Positions 12,208-19,701 of a stretch of 32,226 bases of DNA are shown here, piece by piece. The notes below the pieces were generated by a model, which saw only the letters and a program-made list of their open reading frames with translations, made no database searches and was not told the DNA's origin. The stretch is from contig JAZRIJ010000081.1 of assembly GCA_045645205.1 (NCBI GenBank), positions 1 through 32,226 of the forward strand. The letters are read 5' to 3'. The position numbers and the translations under genes are program-made. Position 1 is the stretch's first letter. The number at the start of each line of letters is the position of its first letter. The stretch is from RGIG1995 sp045645205 (GTDB lineage Bacteria > Bacillota > Clostridia > Oscillospirales > CAG-272).

Positions 12208-14745
12208 ATGAAACAAAACATCTTGGTCTCTTTGGAGAATGAAACAAAAAATGCACTTCAAATATTGAAAAACAATGTTGAAAAAATTAATATGGAAGCT
12301 CAGCGCGAGGCGATAGATGAAGACAGTCCATATTCTGAGCGAATTACAAGCGCTATAAGCCATTATGACGAGTTATGTCTATATAACAATCTAAAGCTAA
12401 AAGAAGCGTTTGTAAACCGTCCTGCGTTAATTAAAGACATAGACTGGGAACTGTTTGTAACTTCCGAGAATATGACAAATAGAGAGTTAATTAAAAAAGG
12501 TGTCTCTCCTTATGCGTATGACGATAAAGATGGAAAAGTCGAACTTCATCACATTGGACAAGCTTATGATGCACCGCTTGTTGAATTGACCGCAAAAGAA
12601 CACATGAAGAAAGGAAACAGCCGCATTCTTCATAAGGATTCTCAAGACAGCTGGAGAAATGAACCCGGACTTGAGCAAACGTTTGAAAACGAAAAGGACA
12701 GATATTGGAGATTGAGAGCTGCAGGCAATTATACGATAAAAGAGATAGAATTCGAAGAATTAAATCCTTTTGGGCTTCAGACTCCAAAATCGTTATCTGC
12801 AGATATAAGAGACACTATAGAGTTTTTATTTACCGAATGCTCCATTGACGATCTTAATTACTTAAAAGATTCCGCAGAAAGTTGCGCCCTAGTTAAAGAA
12901 GTAGGCATAGAATCTATTAATGACTTTTTGAATAACGGTGGATATAAAAAAGAAGATGCTCCTCCATTGTTTTGCCCGTCATGCAATTCAAATGATTATC
13001 GTCATCACGGTACATATACTTCGGGAAATGAAGTTATTAATAGATATCAATGCAGAAAGTGTGGCACAACGTTTACGCGGGTTAATAACTCAATTTATTC
13101 AAGCAGTAATATGAGTCTAACCGATTGGATGAAATTTATTAACTGTATGTATAATGGATATACAGTAGAAGAAACTGCAAGGGTATGCAATTTAAGCTCA
13201 TCAACTGTCCACTTAAACAAACATCGATTGTTCTATGCATTAAAGTTGCTTGATGATCAGGTAAAATTAAACGGAAATATTGTCATTGACGAAACATATC
13301 GCCCATTAAGTTTTAAGGGCTCGTTTGGTTGGAGAAAAGGAGAGGAAATGCCTCGCGCTCCGCGTAAGCGAGGTAAACAAGGAACGAAAAAAGGCACTTC
13401 AAGTGAACAAGTATGTATTGTTTGTGCATTAGATGAAACCGGAAACTCCGTTGCTCACGTTTCCGGTTGTGCAAATCCAAAAGCCGAAGAAATAGAAAAC
13501 GCAATTATCTCTTCAATAGACGTAGAAAATACAGACTATATATTTGGAGATGGCGAAAAAGCAATGACAAAATTTGCTCGGGAAAACAACTTGAAGATAA
13601 AACAAGATATGTTGGCATATAAAAAGAAAAAGAAAAATATACCGATCACCAAAGAAAGCTATAGAATAAACTATTACTTAGAAAAAATGAATTCCTACCA
13701 CTCGAGGATAAATAGATATTTGGATAAACTACAAAATCCTGCAAGTAGATTATTGCAGGGGTATCTATATTTATTTGCTTGGAAAGAACGCAATAAAAAC
13801 CGAGACACAAAAGAAGTATATCAAGAACTACTACGCATTATACTTCAACCTTGTACGATTAGCTCGAATCAAATTGTAAAAGGAGTATTTTTGCCTGACC
13901 CATACGAATTAGAGAACTTTAATAAGTTGCCACGGTTTAGAGATCCAACTAAGGCCTTGAGAATATGTAAAGCTTATTCTAATGGGCATTCAATTACAGA
14001 AATAGCACACCGCGAAAAATGTAGTGTACAAAATATCAGAAAGACAATAAAAAAAGGAATGCGCCTTGGATATGTGGAAAAAAGCGAAAAAGAAAAATAT
14101 GAAGAAGAATTAGATAAAGCTATATATGGTGTAGAACTCTTGATTAATGCCCTCGAAGAACAAGGCAAGCTAATTTCCCCGGCAATGCGAAGGAAAAACG
14201 AAATATACGAAGCAAAAAAGAATTGGAAAGGAACTCCGGCTGAATTTGATAGTGCAATAATGAAAAAATATAATATTGCCAAACGACAAACGGTAAAAAA
14301 CATTATTACTGAAATGAAAATGATAGAAAGCTTAAAATCGGAATTCTATATATCCGATGAATATAACTTTTTGAGTCTAAAGGATAAATATAATAGTATA
14401 TATGAGCGATATCAATTTCTGAAAAAATGCAATCCAGAATTAACTAAGGGAGAAATCATAGATATTTTATCAGAAGAATACAGCTATTCTGCCATAAGCA
14501 TAAATAAAATAATAAAAATAATGACTACTCCAAATGACGATTTCTGGTCAAAACAACATAGATTATCCCCATCGGAAACTCTAAATAGAAACCGTGCTTT
14601 ATTTATTGATTTATTAAAATGGGAAGGAACTTACGCTGAATTCTATGCATGGGCATCAAAAAAGTATAATAAATCTGTAGATACGCTTAAAAAAATTATA
14701 CATCTCTGTTTAATTGCTGATCCCAAACGTAGAAATCAAATATAA
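12208..14745 (+). CDS. LHH-type HNH nuclease fused to IS1595-like DDE transposase
   Basis: The 845-residue protein has four parts. Residues about 75-172 match the LHH nuclease domain of the HNH/EndoVII superfamily, known as a toxin domain: NRELIKKGVSPY, KVELHHIGQ (His114, His115), VELTAKEH (His132), RILH (His142), F..EKDRYWRLRAA. Residues 256-285 form a zinc ribbon (CPSC...CRKC), then a helix-turn-helix. Residues about 355-545 are a DDE domain like IS1595 transposases: VIDETY (Asp361), IFGDGEKA (Asp448), MNSYHSRIN (Asn495, His498) and a QGYLYLFAWKERN helix. The last 260 residues carry HTH-like segments (SITEIAHREKCSVQNIRK). Usual IS1595 transposases have about 300-350 residues. The ATG at 12208 has GTGAGG nine bases before it; the GTG at 12193 was rejected. 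Confidence 0.85.
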   Translation: MKQNILVSLENETKNALQILKNNVEKINMEAQREAIDEDSPYSERITSAISHYDELCLYNNLKLKEAFVNRPALIKDIDWELFVTSENMTNRELIKKGVSPYAYDDKDGKVELHHIGQAYDAPLVELTAKEHMKKGNSRILHKDSQDSWRNEPGLEQTFENEKDRYWRLRAAGNYTIKEIEFEELNPFGLQTPKSLSADIRDTIEFLFTECSIDDLNYLKDSAESCALVKEVGIESINDFLNNGGYKKEDAPPLFCPSCNSNDYRHHGTYTSGNEVINRYQCRKCGTTFTRVNNSIYSSSNMSLTDWMKFINCMYNGYTVEETARVCNLSSSTVHLNKHRLFYALKLLDDQVKLNGNIVIDETYRPLSFKGSFGWRKGEEMPRAPRKRGKQGTKKGTSSEQVCIVCALDETGNSVAHVSGCANPKAEEIENAIISSIDVENTDYIFGDGEKAMTKFARENNLKIKQDMLAYKKKKKNIPITKESYRINYYLEKMNSYHSRINRYLDKLQNPASRLLQGYLYLFAWKERNKNRDTKEVYQELLRIILQPCTISSNQIVKGVFLPDPYELENFNKLPRFRDPTKALRICKAYSNGHSITEIAHREKCSVQNIRKTIKKGMRLGYVEKSEKEKYEEELDKAIYGVELLINALEEQGKLISPAMRRKNEIYEAKKNWKGTPAEFDSAIMKKYNIAKRQTVKNIITEMKMIESLKSEFYISDEYNFLSLKDKYNSIYERYQFLKKCNPELTKGEIIDILSEEYSYSAISINKIIKIMTTPNDDFWSKQHRLSPSETLNRNRALFIDLLKWEGTYAEFYAWASKKYNKSVDTLKKIIHLCLIADPKRRNQI

Positions 14746-14748
14746 ATA

Positions 14749-15801
14749 TTAGGCAACTTGAGGTATCGGCGACATTAAAGAAAATATGCTACCGCTTATA
14801 CGAGTGTTAGGTTGCACAATTTGTTCAAATACATCATTAACAAATGTGTTATTCTCAAAACATTTATGATTTTCAAGCCAAATGAACAATGAGAGGTAAT
14901 GGTTTAAATATTTTGTTGCAACGCCATTATACACACGTAAAAATGCTCTGAAGCGAGAGTGAAGATTGTTGACTGTCTGAATATGCATAGCACCGCGAAT
15001 CTCTGGTGGTCCCGATTTGCCTTTTACGGTCATATGTGATTCTAATTGAATTAATTCAATGGTTGTGTAATTATTAAAATAGTTTCTGATACTAATAGAT
15101 TTGTCGGAAAGAACAATAGAATCAGCTAAAATGCGGTTGTTAAAAGCGTGAGAAAGCATAGCTATAGTTGGCTGTCCTTTACCCAAAACTTCAGCATACG
15201 TCTGACCGTTTCTCTCAACAGCACACATTACACAAGACTTGGATCCAATTTGCGCTTTATTATCGGAACCACGTTTGTATGACTCACGAGGCATTACAAA
15301 GTGTGAACTTTTACTGTGGTTGCCTTTATAGCTAATAGGAATATATAGTTCATCTGTTTCAATAATACCACCTAAAACTCGATTGTCTTGATCGTTTTGC
15401 AAAACTCTGAGTATTTTATGTCTCCAGAAAAAAGCTGTTTGGAGGGACATGCCGCACTCTTTTGCAGATTTTCTCAGAGAAGTTCTCTTAAGCAGCAACT
15501 CAATATATTTCAACCAAGTTTCCTTGCCAAAAGTGCTATTTGAAACCACAGAAAAAGAGGTATTAGTGAAAGTTGTTTTACATCCTTTGCATCTATAACG
15601 GCGTTTACCCTTAGCATCTTTTCCGTGTGTGGTTATATCATCGCAACCACATTTAGGGCATTTTTTAGGAGTAGATGTTTGTTCTTCTGAAGAGTCTTCT
15701 TCATAGTTATGAAGCATACGAAGTATTCTTTCTGATATTTCTCTTAATTCAGAAGCGCTAAGTGATTCAAGTTCGTTGATAAACAAGTCTGTATTTTTCA
15801 T
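14749..15801 (-). CDS. IS1595-family transposase
   Basis: The 350-residue protein moves DNA by DDE chemistry. A zinc ribbon sits at residues 48-74 (CPKCGCDD...YRCKGC), followed by a helix-turn-helix (about 110-135), then the catalytic core: IIETDELYI (Asp150), IVLSDKSIS (Asp233) and NNLHSRFR (Asn278/279, His281), closing with YLNHYLSLFIWLENH. Length and motifs are normal, so it may be active. AGAGGAT precedes the ATG, with a consensus promoter over a palindrome upstream. Its stop is three bases from that of the convergent nuclease-transposase fusion. The two proteins share zinc ribbon, core and HSR motif but differ widely elsewhere, so neither is a recent copy of the other. Confidence 0.92.
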   Translation of the reverse strand: MKNTDLFINELESLSASELREISERILRMLHNYEEDSSEEQTSTPKKCPKCGCDDITTHGKDAKGKRRYRCKGCKTTFTNTSFSVVSNSTFGKETWLKYIELLLKRTSLRKSAKECGMSLQTAFFWRHKILRVLQNDQDNRVLGGIIETDELYIPISYKGNHSKSSHFVMPRESYKRGSDNKAQIGSKSCVMCAVERNGQTYAEVLGKGQPTIAMLSHAFNNRILADSIVLSDKSISIRNYFNNYTTIELIQLESHMTVKGKSGPPEIRGAMHIQTVNNLHSRFRAFLRVYNGVATKYLNHYLSLFIWLENHKCFENNTFVNDVFEQIVQPNTRISGSIFSLMSPIPQVA

Positions 15802-15838
15802 TTTTTATCCTCTTAATTACAAGCATTCCTCTATTTAT

Positions 15839-15867
15839 ATTATATCCGATTGGATATAATTTGTCAA
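15839..15867 (-). promoter_or_regulatory. Transposase promoter with embedded palindromic operator
   Basis: On the minus strand TTGACA (15867-15862), a 17-base spacer and TATAAT (15844-15839) form a consensus promoter. The perfect palindrome ATTATATCC-N4-GGATATAAT (15839-15860) fills the spacer and the -10, so a bound protein would block it. The same palindrome, 20 of 22 bases, is at 49-70. Confidence 0.8.
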
Positions 15868-15897
15868 GTGTTGAATGCATAAAAATGCAGAAAACAA

Positions 15898-15927
15898 GCC
15901 ACTTTTTTTAACAAAAGTGGCATTTTT
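15898..15927. terminator. Hairpin terminator between transposase and DUF559 gene
   Basis: GCCACTTTT and AAAAGTGGC form a stem with a short T/A-rich loop, with ATTTTT on the plus side and TTGTTTT on the minus side, so it could end transcription in both directions. It lies between the transposase promoter and the 3' end of the DUF559 gene. Confidence 0.65.
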
Positions 15928-15945
15928 ACAGACCGTCATAACACA

Positions 15946-15991
15946 GCCCCAGTGGGAGAAGGTGGCGGCGAAGCCGACGGATGAGGTGTCC
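15946..15991. repeat. GC-rich repeat, left flank of DUF559 cassette
   Basis: Contains GTGGGAGAAGG, a CGGCGAAGCCG hairpin and GGATGAGG. Read on the other strand it gives CCTCATCC...CCTTCTCCCAC, the same order as the right flank at 16370-16462, so the two are inverted with respect to each other. It is much more GC-rich than its surroundings. Confidence 0.65.
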
Positions 15992-15997
15992 TTTTCT

Positions 15998-16363
15998 TTA
16001 TTTTAAATCAAAAACTGTCAACTCAAGTTTTTTCAAAATATCCTTTTCAACTAAAGTAAAATTATTTCGAATATTATCATTTGAATATCGCAAAACCGTA
16101 ATCCCCCACGAAGCCAAAGCTATATCCCTTTGCCTATCTGCTTCCTTATGTTCAGGCAATAAATGCTGTCTTCCTTCCACTTCAATAACAATTTTCTTTT
16201 CTGCAATATAAAAATCAACAATGTAATTTTCTATATTATGCTGACGTCTTACGTTAAATGGAAGTTTTTTCAAAAAATTATACCATAAATGCTTTTCTTC
16301 AGGAGTCATATTTTTTCTTAATGCTCTTGCATTTGAAACATATTTTTTATTATACGGTATCAT
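15998..16363 (-). CDS. DUF559 endonuclease-like protein
   Basis: The 121-residue protein belongs to the DUF559 family, related to very-short-patch repair endonucleases of the PD-(D/E)XK fold. It shows RALRKNMTPEEKHLW at the N-terminus, FNVRRQHNIENYIVDFYI with the Asp, then VIEVEGRQH with the catalytic Glu pair, and LRYSNDNIRNN near the end, all typical. GAGGAG precedes the ATG and lies inside the right flanking repeat. Copies of this gene framed by short GC-rich repeats occur in many Firmicutes genomes, as far as I recall, which suggests that gene and repeat travel together. The biological role of the family is unsettled. Confidence 0.88.
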   Translation of the reverse strand: MIPYNKKYVSNARALRKNMTPEEKHLWYNFLKKLPFNVRRQHNIENYIVDFYIAEKKIVIEVEGRQHLLPEHKEADRQRDIALASWGITVLRYSNDNIRNNFTLVEKDILKKLELTVFDLK

Positions 16364-16369
16364 TTAAAC

Positions 16370-16462
16370 TCCTCATCCACCGCTATCGCGCGCCCCCCCA
16401 AAACTTACTTCGTGCGTTTCGGGGAACCCCGCTGCGGTCCCCCTTCTCCCACAGGAGAAGGC
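16370..16462. repeat. GC-rich repeat, right flank of DUF559 cassette
   Basis: Begins CTCCTCATCCACCG and ends in a perfect hairpin CCTTCTCC-CACA-GGAGAAGG, with a GGGGAACCCC palindrome between. CCTCATCC and CCTTCTCCCAC match the left flank in inverted orientation. The remaining bases to 16583 hold no gene or clear signal. Confidence 0.65.
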
Positions 16463-16583
16463 TTCTTTAACCAACCCTTTCGAACATCGTTATTGGTTCA
16501 TCTAATTATATCATTAAGTACAAAAATAATTAATCTGATTTTTTAGCAATTCCCCCCAAAAAACAAGACACCATAGTCGTCTT

Positions 16584-16988
16584 TCATCTTTTCTTTTTGT
16601 TTTTTCTTCTGCGCTTTTTACCCGATGGAACACCAAGATAGCCGCCAACAGCCGAGACAACGGTTATCAGCAGAAACAAAAGCCATGTTACAAAACCCAC
16701 ACTCTCTTTGCCGCTTCTCAAAATAAACGACAGCATTATAACAACAAGCATAAATACACCGCCTGTCGCAAGCCCTGAAAGCAGTCCGTTTTGTCTGTTA
16801 AATCTCGATGCAATAAACCCACCGATAAAGGCGCTTAAATAGAGAGCAACCATGCCGAGAATACTTATCATCATAGACGGATCTTCTCTGGTATAGCATA
16901 TCCAAGTGAACACAAAAAGTAATATAACACTTGCCAAAAGCGATGCCAAAAGTCCTTTTATACAATTTTTAAAAAAATCTGTCTGCAA
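16584..16988 (-). CDS. TIGR04086-type membrane protein
   Basis: From a TTG at 16988 the protein has 135 residues with four membrane helices (about 10-30, 40-60, 70-92 and 98-118) and a very basic tail ending KKRRRKNKKKR. The pattern DFFKNCIKGLLASLLASVIL at the start and a conserved YLSAFIGGFIASRF helix fit the TIGR04086 family, which is typical of Firmicutes and often sits beside yajC. The family's function is not known. AAAGGGTG stands seven bases before the TTG. A longer frame from 17096 was rejected because it would run back through the yajC terminator and into yajC itself. Confidence 0.75.
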   Translation of the reverse strand: MQTDFFKNCIKGLLASLLASVILLFVFTWICYTREDPSMMISILGMVALYLSAFIGGFIASRFNRQNGLLSGLATGGVFMLVVIMLSFILRSGKESVGFVTWLLFLLITVVSAVGGYLGVPSGKKRRRKNKKKR

Positions 16989-17037
16989 AAAAATACACCC
17001 TTTCATAAACTTCTTTTGTTTAATGTTTATGAAAGGG
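16984..17037 (-). terminator. yajC terminator
   Basis: On the minus strand a perfect 13-base stem, CCCTTTCATAAAC with GTTTATGAAAGGG, is followed by GTGTATTTTTTT. It also covers the ribosome binding site region of the next gene, so transcription into that gene may be limited by readthrough. Confidence 0.85.
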
Positions 17038-17062
17038 TTTGTACTTTTATTCTTAAAAAATA

Positions 17063-17392
17063 TTATTCGCAATCTTCTGCTTTTACGTCTACGCATTTTA
17101 CTGCGCTTTTCAGAATTCTGATCTTTGTCTTGTCTCCACTGGACTCTATAAGGCAGGTCTCTTCCTTAATGCTTATGATCTTACCGATAATACCGCCTAT
17201 TGTTGTGATCTCATCACCAACCTGAAGATTGTTTCTCATTGACTGGATCTCTTTTTCCTGCTTCTTCTGGGGTCTGATCATAAAGAAATACATAACAACA
17301 AGCAATACGCCCATTATTATAAGACTTCCCCATGAACCCATACCGCCTGCAGCATTTCCGGTATTTGATTCTGCCAATAATCTAATTATCAT
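17063..17392 (-). CDS. yajC: Preprotein translocase subunit YajC
   Basis: The 109-residue protein is an accessory subunit of the SecDF-YajC membrane complex that assists Sec-dependent export. One membrane helix (about residues 22-40, SLIIMGVLLVVMYFFMI) is followed by the family signature RPQKKQEKEIQSMRNNLQVGD and the small beta domain TTIGGIIGKI. Length and order are normal. GGAGG lies upstream of the ATG and a good promoter lies before that. The terminator directly after the gene suggests it is transcribed alone or with partial readthrough into the TIGR04086 gene. Confidence 0.95.
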   Translation of the reverse strand: MIIRLLAESNTGNAAGGMGSWGSLIIMGVLLVVMYFFMIRPQKKQEKEIQSMRNNLQVGDEITTIGGIIGKIISIKEETCLIESSGDKTKIRILKSAVKCVDVKAEDCE

Positions 17393-17438
17393 TGTTTTAT
17401 ACCTCCGAAACTATTGTCAATATTTTTTTGATGTATTA

Positions 17439-17467
17439 ATTATATACCTAAAAAAACATTCTTGCAA
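17439..17467 (-). promoter_or_regulatory. yajC promoter
   Basis: TTGCAA at 17467-17462, a 17-base spacer, TATAAT at 17444-17439 on the minus strand, about 45 bases upstream of the yajC start codon. Confidence 0.75.
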
Positions 17468-17504
17468 GTATATAATGTAAATTTTTGTATTAATAAAAAT
17501 AATT

Positions 17505-19640
17505 TTACGAGTTTTGCATTTTTAGAAACAACTTTTTCATATATTCTCTTGCTCCGTTATTTTCAGGAAGAAGCAATTCGCTATCATTGGAGAGCACATT
17601 CTCCGCTTCTTCAAATGCTTTTTTCAAAAGCTCCATATCGCAAAGTGAAGCAAATCTGAACTTCATTCCGCCGCTCTGTCTTGCATCACCTTTGGCATTC
17701 GGGAAAAAGTCTCCGGGGCCTCTCTGCTCAAGGTCTGCTTCGGATATTTTATAACCGTTGTTTGTCGAACACATAACCCTGAGTCTCTGCTTTGCCCTTT
17801 CTCCTTCGCTTGACGAAACAAGTATACAGTAAGATTTATCAGCCCCTCTGCCTACTCGTCCGCGAAGCTGATGAAGCTGAGACAGTCCAAAGCGTTCTGC
17901 GTTCTCGATAACCATCAAAACAGCATTGGGCACATTTACGCCAACTTCAATAACAGTTGTCGACACAAGTATTTTTATTTTATTTTGTTCAAAATCCCGC
18001 ATAACTTTGTTTTTGTCCGCGCTTTTCATTTTACCGTGAATAAGTCCTACAGGTATATCGGGAAACACCTCATTCTGCAGTTTTTCAGCAAGGGATACCG
18101 CCGACTGAAGCTTAGTTTTTTCTTTTCTTTCAACATCCTCCACCGTAAAATCAAACGGTAAAAGAGCCGCATCTTCCTCTTCGCCTTCTTCAACTAATGG
18201 ACATACTATATAAACCTGATTACTCAATGCGTGCTTGCGGATAAAACCGTTTAATCTCTCTCTGTAGCTTTCATCTACAAGAAATGTATCGACCGTTTTT
18301 CTTCCCGGGGGAAGCTCATCAAGCACAGACAGATCAAGATCTCCGTACAGTATCAGCGCCAAGGTTCGCGGTATCGGAGTTGCCGACATAACAAGAACAT
18401 GAGGATCATATCCCATACTTTTTGTTTTCTCGGCTAAGGCAGAGCGCTGTCTTACGCCAAATCTGTGCTGTTCATCGGTTATAACAAGTCCAAGCCTTTC
18501 AAACAACAACTTTTCGTTTAACAATGCGTGAGTACCTATAACTATTTTTGTATCTCCGTTAGATACGCTGTCGAATATCCTCCGTTTTTCTGCGGCAGTA
18601 GTTGAACCGGTCAGTAAGGCTGTCTTTATGCCTAATTTTTCAAAAATTACGGAAAGCTCGTTATAGTGCTGGTTTGCAAGTATTTCGGTAGGTGCCATAA
18701 ACGCGCCTTGAGTGCCGTTGTTTACCGCAATATATAAAGCCAAAGCGGCACATACAGTCTTACCGCTTCCAACATCTCCCGAAAGCAGTCTGCTCATTGG
18801 TATGCTGTTTTCGTTTGACATATCAAGAATGATTTCATTCACCGACCGCCTTTGCGCCCCCGTCAAAGTGTAGGGCAAGCATGCCAAAAAGCTTTTTATG
18901 TCGGTATTTTTCATTACAATTGCATTACCGTCCTTAATATGCCGCTTTGACATAGAAAGCCCCAAGGCAAAGGCATACAACTCCTCAAAAACAAATCTAT
19001 CCCTTGCTTTTTTTACCAATTCGGTATCGGTCGGAAAATGTATTTGAAGCAATGCTTCTTTTAGACTCATAAGACCTAATTTTTCTATAGTATCTTTTTT
19101 AAATATCTCGGGAAAATCATATTTTTCACTTATAAGAGTCATAAGGGCGTTTTCTGTTACGCTTTTTAAAAACTTTTGTGTCAGACCGTCTGTAAGCGGA
19201 TAAACGGGAACAAGATCAGGCAGTCTCTTTCCCGGAACTACAGGCTCATATATGGGCGAGGACAACTCCCGTGCGCCGTATTTAACCGAAAGCTTACCGT
19301 AAAATCTAAATTCATCACCTACATGGAATATATCCTTAACAAAAGGTTGGTTAAAAAATATCAACGTACATTTTCCCGTATCATCAAATGCGACAAGCTT
19401 AGTTATCTGCTTACGGTTTTTTAAAACAAACGTCTGCGGCTTTGTAGCGACAGTCAGCATAAACGCTCCGACAGTTCCGTCAGGGGTCATAGCAAGAGAC
19501 AAAATGTCTCCTCTGTTTTGATATGCTCTCGGGAAATGGTACAGCAACTCTTCGACGTTTCTAATACCTAAATTGTAAAAACATTCGCATCTCTTTTTAC
19601 CTACTCCGGACAACAAGCCTATCGGTGTCGAAAAATCCAT
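17505..19640 (-). CDS. recG: ATP-dependent DNA helicase RecG
   Basis: The 711-residue protein is a monomeric superfamily 2 helicase that reverses stalled replication forks and processes branched recombination intermediates. An N-terminal wedge/OB region (about 1-150, SGVGKKR and the GxLSVKYGARELSSP type strand) is followed by helicase motifs: Walker A GDVGSGKT (288-295), DEQH at 389-392, MSATPIPRT, TTVIEVGVNVPNA and QLRGRVGRG, then the C-terminal LEQRGPGDFF segment specific to RecG. Length and motif order are normal for the family. GGGAGG precedes the ATG. It follows the 302-residue membrane gene with a hairpin between them. Confidence 0.97.
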   Translation of the reverse strand: MDFSTPIGLLSGVGKKRCECFYNLGIRNVEELLYHFPRAYQNRGDILSLAMTPDGTVGAFMLTVATKPQTFVLKNRKQITKLVAFDDTGKCTLIFFNQPFVKDIFHVGDEFRFYGKLSVKYGARELSSPIYEPVVPGKRLPDLVPVYPLTDGLTQKFLKSVTENALMTLISEKYDFPEIFKKDTIEKLGLMSLKEALLQIHFPTDTELVKKARDRFVFEELYAFALGLSMSKRHIKDGNAIVMKNTDIKSFLACLPYTLTGAQRRSVNEIILDMSNENSIPMSRLLSGDVGSGKTVCAALALYIAVNNGTQGAFMAPTEILANQHYNELSVIFEKLGIKTALLTGSTTAAEKRRIFDSVSNGDTKIVIGTHALLNEKLLFERLGLVITDEQHRFGVRQRSALAEKTKSMGYDPHVLVMSATPIPRTLALILYGDLDLSVLDELPPGRKTVDTFLVDESYRERLNGFIRKHALSNQVYIVCPLVEEGEEEDAALLPFDFTVEDVERKEKTKLQSAVSLAEKLQNEVFPDIPVGLIHGKMKSADKNKVMRDFEQNKIKILVSTTVIEVGVNVPNAVLMVIENAERFGLSQLHQLRGRVGRGADKSYCILVSSSEGERAKQRLRVMCSTNNGYKISEADLEQRGPGDFFPNAKGDARQSGGMKFRFASLCDMELLKKAFEEAENVLSNDSELLLPENNGAREYMKKLFLKMQNS

Positions 19641-19667
19641 ATTTCTGTCCTCCCTTCCGCTTAATCA

Positions 19668-19691
19668 ATAAGGCGGAGAAAACTCTCCGCC
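19668..19691 (-). terminator. Weak hairpin between membrane gene and recG
   Basis: GGCGGAG and CTCCGCC form a seven-base stem over a six-base loop. On the minus strand it is followed only by TTATTG, so termination would be partial. Confidence 0.4.
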
Positions 19692-19701
19692 GAAAAAAAT
19701 A

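Larger units (their letters stand above)
11710..15867. mobile_element. IS1595-like transposon block with two transposases
   Basis: The block holds an HTH protein, the LHH-nuclease/DDE-transposase fusion and a second IS1595-family transposase, the last two convergent with three bases between their stop codons. Such packing suggests one unit rather than two chance insertions. I could not find matching terminal inverted repeats or target duplications, so the limits given are only the outer genes plus the right promoter. Confidence 0.4.

Noticed and set aside
16602..16613. TTTTCTTCTGCG matching the core of the 16-bp integrase repeat, in the 3' end of the TIGR04086 gene, a possible att site
   Set aside because: Only 12 bases match, and they encode the Lys/Arg-rich tail, where such sequence is expected. 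The orientation does not give direct repeats enclosing the integrase gene.
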